A stretch of 64,000 bases of DNA from assembly GCA_023525975.1 (NCBI GenBank), contig CM042032.1, positions 71,694,260 to 71,758,259 of the forward strand, given 5' to 3'. Below are positions 55,080-64,000 of the stretch, piece after piece. Position 1 is the stretch's first letter. The number at the start of each line of letters is the position of its first letter. The DNA is from Smallanthus sonchifolius (Eukaryota > Streptophyta > Magnoliopsida > Asterales > Asteraceae). The notes under the pieces are model-generated. The model saw only the letters and a list, made by a program, of their open reading frames with translations, did not search any database and was not told the origin of the DNA. The translations under genes and the position numbers were made by a program.

Positions 55080-56533
55080 CTAAATACTTGGGTCATGCCA
55101 AATCATTGTTGATCAATGGAAAAAATTTGCACATTTCCCACCTATCTAAAACGACTTCAAGATGGAGAACTAGCTCGACTGTACATCAGTAAAGTTGTAG
55201 CAAGGCTTGGAGTGCCTGTTTCCAATATCTCCGATAGGGATAGTCGTTTTGCATTCCGTTTCTTGCAGACTCTATAGAAAGCTTTGGGAGCGCGTTTAGA
55301 CATGAGCACTACTTACCATCCTCAAACTGACGGTCAAAGTGAATGAACCATTCAGACCTTAGAGGATATGCTCAAGACGTGTGTGATATACTTTGGTGGT
55401 AAGTGAGGTGCTCATTTTTGCCATTGGTCGAATTTCCTTACAATAGTAGTTATCACATTAGCATTAAATGCACGCCATTTGAAGCATTGTATAGACATGA
55501 ATATCGATCACCTCTTTGTTGAACTGAAGTTGGTGATGAACATTTGATGGGTTTGGAAGTCATACAAGAGACAGACTTGAGGTTGTCAGAAACCGACAAT
55601 AGAGCTATATCGTGTTCGGGGTAAACCTCTAGAATTTCAAATCAGTGACAAAGTACTTTTGAAAGTAGCACCCTGGAGGGGTATAATCCGATTTGGAAAG
55701 AGAGGTAAGTTCAACCCGATATATATTGGGCTTTACAAAATCGTTGATAGAATTGGCCCTATCATGTGCAAACTAAAACTACCGTGAGAGCGTAGTAATA
55801 TATACGGTACTTTTTCAGGTATCGAATCTCAAACAATGCTTAGCTAATGAATCCTTAGTTATATCACCCGAAGAAGCTCATAGTGATGACAAGCTTCATT
55901 TCATTGAGGTTCTATCTCCATGTATTCTAGTATACATGATATGGTCATCCCTTATAACCTAGAGTATTAGTTATTGGTTTGACACGTTTTATTCCATATG
56001 AGTCGTGGTGAGTTTACCGACTCTTTGAACCTTGATAGCACCTCTCTTGTTAAGGATTTTCTTGTTGCTATATGTGATAGTATTCCTTAGTAGCACTAAG
56101 TGGAAATATACTTTCCCATGCGCGTGAAAGGATACTGAATTACCGAAATTTTTATCTTGATATCATTCTGGATTCGTACCAACTTTGTATACCTACAATA
56201 TATCTATCCTTTGATAGACTTCTACCGGTAGTGAACCAAATTTTACTATGTCGAACTAGGTACCTTTCGACTGAATCCTGGAAATAATGATCTATGGATT
56301 ATTTGGAGAATTCGAATGATCTCTATCTCGTATTACCCAATTGGCTTTTGAGCCTGACTAGGTGAAACCTATTCTCGGTGATTCTTAGTTCTCGAGTTGT
56401 CAAATCTCCCTATTATCTCTAGGAAACAATATCTCTCTTGACAATCTTACATGAATCAGGTTACGAAAAAGAACTTGTCGATTATATTACTAGATGAATT
56501 TCGGGACGAAATTCTTTTAACTGGGGGAGAATA
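55080..56533 (+). pseudogene. Chromovirus integrase remnant with PPT
   Basis: Plus-strand frames give VVARLGVPVSNISDRDSRFA, STTYHPQTDGQSE followed by a stop, QTLEDMLKTCV, then APWRGIIRFGKRGKFNPIYI: the second Asp, the Glu and the C-terminal integrase motif of Ty3/gypsy. A tail FRDEILLTGGE-like end at 56500-56530 contains the PPT CTGGGGGAGA. Stops occur throughout. Confidence 0.75.
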
Positions 56534-57027
56534 TGACAACCGCGACTTTTACGGTCAACACCCGTTTTATGAATTTATATTATTTCTAGAATCTTAAGAA
56601 CATTACCTTAGACGTACACTAAGGTTATACGGAAAATACCCTGTTAAGTGCATACAAACGCGTGAAACGCGAACATGAAACACGACGAAAATTATACCTA
56701 AAAAATAAATTTATTATTTTTATTTATATAAATGTTGATGATGAACTATATATTATTTTTATACTGACCTCTTTGGTGAATCTTGGAAACTAATGATCGT
56801 TGATGGTTCGCGTGTTTATTATTTCGTTTCGAAAGCCAATTGAATAAGCCGAGAGAGAGATCCTTCGAATCCTCTAAAGAATCCATATATCATTGTTTCC
56901 AGGATTCAGTTAAAAGGTACGTAATTTGATGTAATAAAAGTTGGTATAGTACTGGTGGTATTTCAGAGGATCAAGAAATCCGTTATAGGATAGATATACC
57001 AAAGTTGGTACAAATCCAAAATGATAT
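56160..57027. repeat. Inverted duplication, ~190-200 bp arms
   Basis: 56160-56347 and the reverse complement of 56833-57027 share TATCATTyTGGATTyGTACC, ACTGAATCCTGGAAA, ATGATmTATGGATT and CAATTGGCTTT, about 75-80% identical by eye. One arm is internal to the chromovirus, upstream of the PPT; the other lies inside its LTR. Confidence 0.75.
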
Positions 57028-57617
57028 TATGGTATAAAATTTTGGTGATCATCTGCAATTTGCTCCATTGGGACTCAAATAAAGATACCACCATTTGACG
57101 GCGCATCTTCCCGTTATCAGTAACAATTTCCTTGCATAATTTACATAATAATTTATACTAAATTTTATGTAGGGCGGGTAACATGTCAAAACATGTGCTT
57201 TTTGTACGAGTCAACACATATTGGGTTGACCCGAGACGACAACATTTTATTGTGCAAAAATCTTGATTTTGTAATAATACTTTATTAAAGTCAAATATGA
57301 TTAAGAAAACCATATTAGTTTAATAATGATCTAAGTTTTTAAATAAAACGATTTACAAGATGTAAAAAGAAGTAATTTTTGAATGGGTTTGGTAGACCCA
57401 AAATATTTTTTGTACAAAATTCTTAGCTTTTCATAAATACTTTAAATGTTTCAGATTCAAAAACTACATTTTCTCTATATTATAGTTTTTTTTGTAAGAA
57501 AAAAAATAATTTATGAGGTTTTATAGATCAAATACACTTTGGATGACTTTTGATCCGTTTGACCAGGTAAACCCATTTGATCGGTTTTCTTTATATACTT
57601 TTATTATTACCCATTTG
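56534..57617 (+). repeat. Chromovirus 3' LTR region, right end unresolved
   Basis: Begins TGACAACCGCGAC after the PPT. The right limit is not defined by a PBS or target duplication. It contains the right arm of a long inverted repeat (56833-57027). Confidence 0.45.
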
Positions 57618-57619
57618 AC

Positions 57620-57840
57620 CCATTCAAATAATACATAACCCATATCAACCAGTCATAAGTAAATGAGTCGAAAATGTCACCAAAGTTATTGAGGCTAATT
57701 TTGTAACCAAACTTAGTAAGTGAGTCGAATAATACATAACCCGTATCAACCAATCATAAGTAAATAAGTCGAAAATATCACCCAAGTTATTGGGTAAAAA
57801 TTATTGAGGCTAATTTTGTAACCAAACTTAGTAAGTGAGG
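57620..57840. repeat. Direct duplication of the LTR edge plus flank (~110 bp)
   Basis: ATACATAACCCATATCAACC through AACTTAGTAAGTGAG (about 57632-57725) is repeated at about 57730-57837. The first copy contains the first 40 bp or so of the Tat LTR and then its flank again, so the LTR edge itself is partly duplicated. Confidence 0.7.
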
Positions 57841-58393
57841 TAGTGTGCTTGTAGGATTCGTGATGAACAAAGTGTATAAAGCAATAAAATGACACGAGTG
57901 TTTACGAGGAAAGCCCTTAATCCCTAAGGATTGCCGGCATAATACCTCGGGAAGTGACTAAACGTCACTTGCCTCCTAGTATTTTATAAAACAATAAAAA
58001 ATGATTACAAGTACGAGCTGTAGATGATCGACATCTCAGTGTTAGAAAGTTTGTTGCGAGTGTATAGTGCTAATAGTGTTGTGTGTCGTGCTTTCTAATC
58101 GATCAAGCTGCTGATTATATACAAAATACAAGTTAACTAACTATCTGAGAATCCCGGAATCGACTAAGTCCTTTAATATGACCGCTGGAAGCCAATCCAC
58201 GCGTATTCTACGCGTTCTCCTTGACTTCTAGAGCGATTCTTCAGGGATGAGCTTGACTACGCACATTTTTCCTACGAATAAGTCAAGATAGAAGAAAGAT
58301 ATAGACGATTAAATATTAAGGATACTGAAACCTGTCAGGATACCGAGGTATGTTGAAGATCCAGGATCCTTAGCTGTAAAATGACCCCTAACA
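57791..58393 (-). repeat. Tat-type LTR copy 3 (3' LTR)
   Basis: 603 bp with minus-strand ends TGTTAGGGGTCA and TTTTTACCCA. The PPT AAAATTTGGGGACA lies immediately to its right (element orientation), which makes this the 3' LTR of the minus-strand element whose pol is at 61359-63765. A TATATAAT box lies near 58115. Confidence 0.78.
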
Positions 58394-58636
58394 ATTGTCC
58401 CCAAATTTTAACAGTTGTCAAAGACATCTGTAAAATTTTAAAATTCAAATAGTAAATGATGATAGGATTACGATAAGATTTTTACAACTACCGAGGCGAT
58501 TTGACCGTTGAACCTCGCAGATTATAATCATTATTACCCTCTTCTTATCCATTCTCATCCTCTTCAAGGGCGAAGCAGGTAAAGAATCCTAACTGTGATT
58601 TCTGATTTTCTCCCTTCTTTCTAATCCTTCGCAATC

Positions 58637-60284
58637 ATGGGCAAGAAAATGACTAGGTCAGCTTCTTCCATTATTGCTGAAACAATAGAGGATTTCACAA
58701 ATCAGGGAATCCTCGATCATTCTGTTCCTGGACTTTGTTCTTTTACTGATCAAGACATAAAACTCTTGAAGTCAAACAATGTTTTTCCCCAAAAAACCAT
58801 TTTTAGGTCTTTCGATTCTAGAACAAAAGCTGATTTAATCTCTAAAACCTGGGTTTGTTTTCATAGCTATCCTTTCACTTTGGGTCTGTCATATCCCTTT
58901 CCTCCACTCATTACCGAGTTCTTCAAGCTTACTGGCCTGAGCAATTCCCAAACCATGCCCATGGTTTGGAGAATTTTATCAACTCTGGAGAGGTTGAATC
59001 GTGCTCATTCTTTGACCATTGGTGTCCGTGAGTTAGCTCATGCCTATAACTTAAGAACCCATGGCTCTTCTCGTTTCGTTCTTCAGCTTAAGTCTAGGCG
59101 AACTCATCTAATCCCAAAAGCCACCCAGAATGACACCGAATGGAAGGCGAAAATTTTCTTTGTAAGGAGAGATTCGATCCCCGATGAGAGTCTATTGTCG
59201 CTTGAATGGGTTAAGAAGGGTAGGAAATAGCTAGGATCCTTGCAATTTATATTATATTTCACCTGTTGCTAATAATCTTTATTTTATCCTTATGCAGCTC
59301 CTAAATTTGCTGAATTGGTTCCTGCAAGAAGCGACACAGATAAAATAATTGAAGCGTTATTGGAAATACCTGTGGCTGAGAGATCCTTTCGTTTCAAGTC
59401 AACCATTAGTGAAGCGAGTTTTAATACTCAGTATTCTGAATCCGAGATGTCTTCACGTATAAAATAATTCATATTTGTATTATCAAACATCATGATCCTG
59501 ATTTGCTCTATTTTAACGTAGCAATCCCTAAGTCAGGCTCCCAGTTTGCTTTGTCTGATCTTGATAGCCTTTTGTCCGGAGCCGCCATCATCAAGAAGGA
59601 GAATCCTACACCTGTGACCACCAAGTCTCGTATCCCAGCCCTGTGGTCTAAGGCTTCAGGGAGCAAAAAGAGGAAGACAACTGATGTGATGGACCTGGAG
59701 GTCTTTGAGGGTATGGATTCTGTTGAAACCACCAAGAAGCTTCAAGGCTTGTTAATTCTGGTAGGTAATTTTTTGGTATCCCTAATTTGATGTCAGGATT
59801 CTTGAATAATTAATATGTCTGAATTTTGCAGGGTCTTGAGAGGCTGAATGCCAACTTGGCTGTGGCAGAGAAGAATGCTAAAGAAGCTTTGGAGAAGATT
59901 GAGGATCTGAAGAAAATGCTGGCCTCCAAGTCAAAGCACTTGGAGAAAGAGATCCAGACTCAGAAGGATAAGCTGCAGGAGAGTTTAGCCCAATACGAAT
60001 TGAAGATGCGGGAGAATTCGGTCGAGTATGAGCAGAGGTTGCAGGATACTGTAGATGATGCCAAGAAATCCGCGGCCATGGCTATTCTCTAATCCAGGAT
60101 TCAGATGGCTGAGCAAGATATTGTTGAAGGTTTTGACCCTGCAACCTGGGATCTTCAAGGATGGCGTTCTTCTCTAGCTAAGCTTGGTGGTGAAGCGGTG
60201 GAGACCAGTAAGATTGCTGAGGATGCTGGAGCGGGTGATGGTGAGAAGCAAGCTGACCAGGGCAATGAGGGCAATGATGCCTAG
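58637..60284 (+). pseudogene. Antisense spliced ORF of the Tat element (Transposase_28-like)
   Basis: Four probable exons: 58637-59219, 59298-59456, 59522-59760 and 59832-60284, with GT-AG introns that keep frame; the 65 bp second intron is short. Residues 1-195: MGKKMTRSASSIIAETIEDF, FTDQDIKLLKSNNVFPQKTI, VCFHSYPFTLGLSYPFPPLI, MVWRILSTLERLNRAHSLTI, the pattern of the putative gypsy-type transposon domain (Pfam Transposase_28, from memory). Later parts: KKRKTTDVM, a nuclear-localisation-like cluster, and a long coiled coil (NANLAVAEKNAKEALEKIED onward). A TAA at 60090 interrupts it; the frame then continues MAEQDIVEGFDPATWDLQGW to a stop at 60284. It runs opposite to pol and lies between pol and the 3' LTR, like gene23 of maize Grande. 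Function is unknown; a DNA- or chromatin-binding role is only a guess. Confidence 0.7.
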
Positions 60285-61358
60285 GCATGAGCGCTGGAAT
60301 TTTTGGTTCTTCTATTTGGTTGATCTTGGTTATCGTTGTCTTAAAACAATTTACTTATGTCCGTGGTTGTTGAACAATTTAATTTTTCCTGCACTGGCTA
60401 TATCGGGATAGACAATTTGACAATTTGTGAACCGGGTGGATGGGTCCAGGTTTTGGATGAAGCCCGGGTCACTTTCCTTTCCTGCACTTTAGTTATAATC
60501 AAGTATGTTTTGACTATTTTTCATGATTGATATGCGTGTGATATGTTTTAGAAGATCAGGATCCTTAGGCAGTTAAGCCTGGGGATATTTAGAAAAATAG
60601 GTTTAGGTATAATTTCTGGATATTAAAGATCATGTAGGTTTTTACCAAACTTTGACTTAAAACAATATGGTTTGGTTTTGATAAATAGCGTGTAGTAATA
60701 TCAGTTGCAAACATATCATGATTTAGTCATTCAAATCTCAAATTTTCTATTAATTGAAAATTAGTACGTACCTTTATTGAGAGCTAAATCAAGTAGATAC
60801 ACATACCAAGTTATAATATGGAGTCCAAAATACAACAACTGTTAACTGTTCGCTGTGTATAGTCATTAAACACGTCGTATACTTAGTAATAGTACTTCAG
60901 CATCCTCACAAGTCTTCAATCCGCTTAAGGATCTTGAGTTAACACGTCTGTTACTATCATAGGATTCAAGATATAGCTAACATCAATGAAATTATCAGCC
61001 ACTGTTACATGGACTGGTCGCACCGCATTGAACCATACTTGAATATCGTGCGCTACAGGCAGAGTGTTTAAACTCAATGCTTAGAAAGGTGAAAACCTTT
61101 AAACCTTAGAAGGTATGCAGGATACCTTAAACTTAGGAGAGATGGCCCCTTCCTGCAAAACATGAAACCTTGGTGAAGGTGGGTGTCAGCATGGCTAACA
61201 CCCCTCCGACGCTCAAGTCAATACTTTGATAAAGGATAATAAGTACGAAAATAGTCAGGGATAGAAACCGTATCAGTCTTAGTTAGAATTTAAGTTCTAA
61301 TTTACATAAAATAGGCTTTGAGATGGATGGCATTCCAGGATCTTGGCAGGATATCTCC
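60285..61358. other. Region between antisense ORF and pol of the Tat element
   Basis: No domain-bearing frame. The GGATCC and GGATACC words that are frequent in the LTR also occur here (60550, 60930, 61115), consistent with its being part of the same element. Confidence 0.4.
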
Positions 61359-63765
61359 TTACAAAGTAGTTAACCAGTAGGCAGCCTTGCCTGCCTCTGA
61401 ATCAATCAAGTATGGGCCTTCCCATTTTGGTGCAAGTTTTCCATCGCTGGGATTGGTAGTATTTTGAAATTTCTTTCTCAATACTAAGTCACCTATTTGG
61501 AATCTTCTGATCCTTATGCTCTTGTCATATGACTTTGCTATCATTTGCTGATAAGCTGCGATACAAACTTTGGCAAGATCCCTGACATTGTCAAGATCAT
61601 GAGCAAGAGCCTCGTCGTTAGTCTCTGGAGTCTGTTGCATTCTTCGTGGTCGTCCTATCTGCCCAAAGTGAAAATGGTAGTTCTTCAGCCCATCTTCCTT
61701 TCTTTGCCCCTAATCTCTTCTTGAGGTTGTTAATGAAGATTTTGTTGCTAGACTCCGCTTGTCCATTGGCTTGAGGATGGGTGGAGGTTATCATTTTGAT
61801 TCCCCCACTGGCACAGAAGTTAGTTGTTCTGTTGCCAATGAATTGAGATCCGTTATCATAAACTATCTCCGCCGGGATCCCAAATCTTGTCAGGATATTG
61901 TTCTTGATGAAAGAGATGACTTCTTTTTCTCTGAAATGGACAAATGCCTTAGCTTCAATCCACTTAGAAAAGTAATTTGTCATTGCTAGCATAAAGACCT
62001 TTCCTCCTGGTTCATTGGGAGGTTTGCCGACTATATCCATTTCCCATTTCATGAATGGCCATGGAGAGATGATTGGTTATAAAGGTTCAGCCAGTTGATG
62101 GAGTATGTTACTGTGTCTTTGGCAAGCGTCACATTTCTGGGAATAAGTCATAGCATCTTTCCTCATGGTAAACCAGTAATATCATGTCCTCATGATCCTT
62201 GAGAATAAGGCCCTACCCCTAGTGTGATTACCACGGTCACCTTCATGTATATCTTTCAGGACTTCATGTGCTTCACGATCCTCCAAGCATCTTAAGTATT
62301 GACCTGCAATAGATTTTCTATACAAGACATTATGCAATATTATAAAACGGGATACCCTCATGCGAAAAGCCTTGTGATTCTTTTCCTCACTTGGGATCTC
62401 ACAATCTTGCAAATATTTCTTAATAGGTGAAATCCAGGATCCTTGACTAGGTTCAAGTTCCCGAATGTCTGCTTCTTCTTTAGTGTTGGATACTTCATTT
62501 ATCTTCTTAATTGTTGGGCTCAGAATATGTATAAAAGGTATTTTGATACCTTATGGTATTTTAAGAGTTGAAGCAAGGTTTGCTAGGGCATTAGCCTCAG
62601 CATTGTCTTCTCTAGGTACCTGTGTAATGTTATAAATTTTGAATTCTACGGATAATTGCTTAACTATTGTGAGATATTTTGCTAACTTCTCGCCTTTTAC
62701 TGCATATGAGCCATTGAAATGGTTAGCAATTAATAATGAATCTACGTATACTTGGAGATACATGATCTTGATATCCCTGGCTAATTGAAATCCTGCTATT
62801 AACTCCTCATACTCATCTTCATTATACATAGCCTAGAACTCACAACTTATGGATTGGGGTATTATGTCCCCTTGTGGCGATTTCAGTATGATCCCTAGAC
62901 ATGTTCCTCTTAAATTTGATGCACCATCAGTGAATAAGGTCCATTTATCCTTAGATTCTTCTAATTGCTGAACTTCAAGATCTGCTTCATGTTGGATATC
63001 ACTGCTGAAATCAGCCACAAAGTCCGCAAGTGCCTGAGACTTTATTGCTGTTCTAGGTTCATATATGAGGTCATAGGCGCTGAGCTTGACTGACCACTTA
63101 GCCATCCTTCCTGATATCTCTGGCTTTCTCAAGACACACCTAATAGGATAGTTAGTTTTAACATGAATAGCATGAGTTTCAAAATAATGTCTGAGTTTAG
63201 TAGATGCCATTATTAAAGCTAAAATTAGTTTTTCTAAATGAGAGTACTTGGTTTCTGCTGCTAGCAAACTTTTACTTACATAGTATACTAGATGTTGTTG
63301 TCCTTCATGATCCTTGACCAGTACGGCACTTACGGTGCTTCGGGATACTGCCAAGTATAGGGATAATGGTTCACCGTCTTCTGGTTTCATTAATAGAGGA
63401 GCAGATGACAAGTATTTCTTTAATGATTGGAGTGCTTGTTCATGCTTCTCTTCCCATTCGAATCTCTTGTTCTTCTTCAGGATGTCATAGAATTCCTTGC
63501 ACTTTTCTGAGGATCTTGAAATAAATCTATTGAGTGCTGCTATTCTGCCGGTTAGTCTCTGGACATCCTTGGTGTTTGCTAGGGATTTCAGATTGATGAT
63601 TGCTTTGATTTGCTCTGGACTGGCTTCTATCCCTCTTTTAGTTACCATGTAGCCTAAGAATTTTCCTGCCCCCACTCCGAGGTGACATTTGGAAGGATTC
63701 AGCTTCATGTTATATTGGTCCAGGATATCAAATGCTTCTATGAGATCCCTGAGATGATCCTTAGC
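61359..63765 (-). pseudogene. Tat-lineage Ty3/gypsy pol (RT end, two RNases H, integrase)
   Basis: From 63765 leftward: KDHLRDLIEAFDILDQYN, KLNPSKCHLGVGAGKFLGYM, the gypsy RNase H (LYLAVSRSTVSAVLV, SKSLLAAETKYSHLEKL), then a second archaeal-type RNase H (WTLFTDGASNLRGTCLGI, a stop, NEDEYEEL, VYVDSLLI, REDNAEANALANLAS), the diagnostic feature of Tat/Ogre/Retand elements. Integrase follows: zinc part (about 62182-62412), MDIVGK, VYDNGSQF and ANGQAESSNK with D, D and E present, then RRFQIGDLVLRK and GKLAPKWEGPY. The frames are 62833-63708, 62551-62829, 62182-62412, 61618-62052 and 61359-61640, separated by stops. RT palm sequence upstream is lost in AT-rich DNA at the window end. Confidence 0.85.
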
Positions 63766-63769
63766 ATGT

Positions 63770-64000
63770 TTACATAAATATACATTGTTTACATAAATTA
63801 AAAGGAGAAGTAAATATACTTTATTTATTTTCTAAATGTTATAAACTTATAAACTTTATAAAATAAAATAGAAACTTTAAAACATTATTAAACTTATATT
63901 GTTAAAACATAAACTTTAATAAAAAACTTATAAATTTTATAGAAACTTTAAAACAATTATAAACTTGTAAACTTTATTTATTTAAAACATTTATAAACTT
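63770..64000. repeat. AT-rich simple sequence
   Basis: Irregular repeats of TTATAAACTT and ACTTTAAAAC fill the last 180 bases. It interrupts the Tat reverse transcriptase and runs off the window. Confidence 0.6.

Noticed and set aside
58637..60284. The spliced plus-strand ORF as an ordinary host gene
   Set aside because: It lies between the PPT/LTR and pol of one element, and a second diverged copy sits in the same place beside another LTR, so it belongs to the element family.

Overview
This is a plant nuclear sequence, most likely an asterid and probably Asteraceae. I infer this from multi-exon genes with GT-AG introns, a plant-type BRCA2 relic, tRNA-derived SINEs, Helitrons, and several retrotransposon ORF types that I know best from Asteraceae genomes. 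The window is repeat-dominated. I see one apparently intact host gene (6723-10778, minus strand), one broken host gene (BRCA2-like, 33050-42295, minus strand), and otherwise layered transposable elements and their debris.

Layout. 1-5102: remnant of a large-LTR Ty3/gypsy element. A 2.7 kb LTR (2002-4730) has a polypurine tract on its left and a primer-binding site on its right, so two internal regions shared it. 5103-6700: a minus-strand non-autonomous Helitron and a duplicated 165 bp repeat. 6723-11003: a ten-exon gene for a 558-residue plant membrane protein of unknown function. Its seventh intron carries a hAT-like MITE with an 8 bp target duplication, and a second Helitron sits inside that MITE. 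11624-26477: a Ty1/copia element split by a Tekay/Del-like chromovirus (14088-24869, minus strand) with a perfect TTCCT target duplication; the chromovirus has an extra coiled-coil/acidic ORF between its 5' LTR and gag. 26528-28840: another copia relic in which a 263 bp piece of pol is tandemly repeated four times. 28841-33000: AT-rich sequence with a SINE and copia fragments.

33050-42295 holds an internally deleted BRCA2-like gene: a first exon resembling the BRCA2 N-terminus is followed almost directly by C-terminal OB-fold exons. It has been broken by a 4.3 kb copia element and its introns host two foldback elements or MITEs and a SINE. 43150-53731 holds two more copia remnants. One is of a SIRE/Maximus-like type with a long ORF downstream of pol, in the position where env-like genes occur. 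It also has an unusual dense cluster of a GTGTC-type motif.

53010-63765 is built from Tat-type Ty3/gypsy elements on the minus strand. There are three LTR copies, a pol carrying the second (archaeal-type) RNase H, and an intron-containing ORF in antisense orientation between pol and the 3' LTR. That antisense gypsy-type transposase-domain ORF is present in two diverged copies and is the closest thing here to an unusual gene system. Between them lies a plus-strand chromovirus fragment with a long inverted duplication. The last 230 bp are AT-rich simple sequence. No CRISPR, operon or rRNA features are present. Coordinates of element ends are exact only where a target duplication, PBS or PPT is stated.
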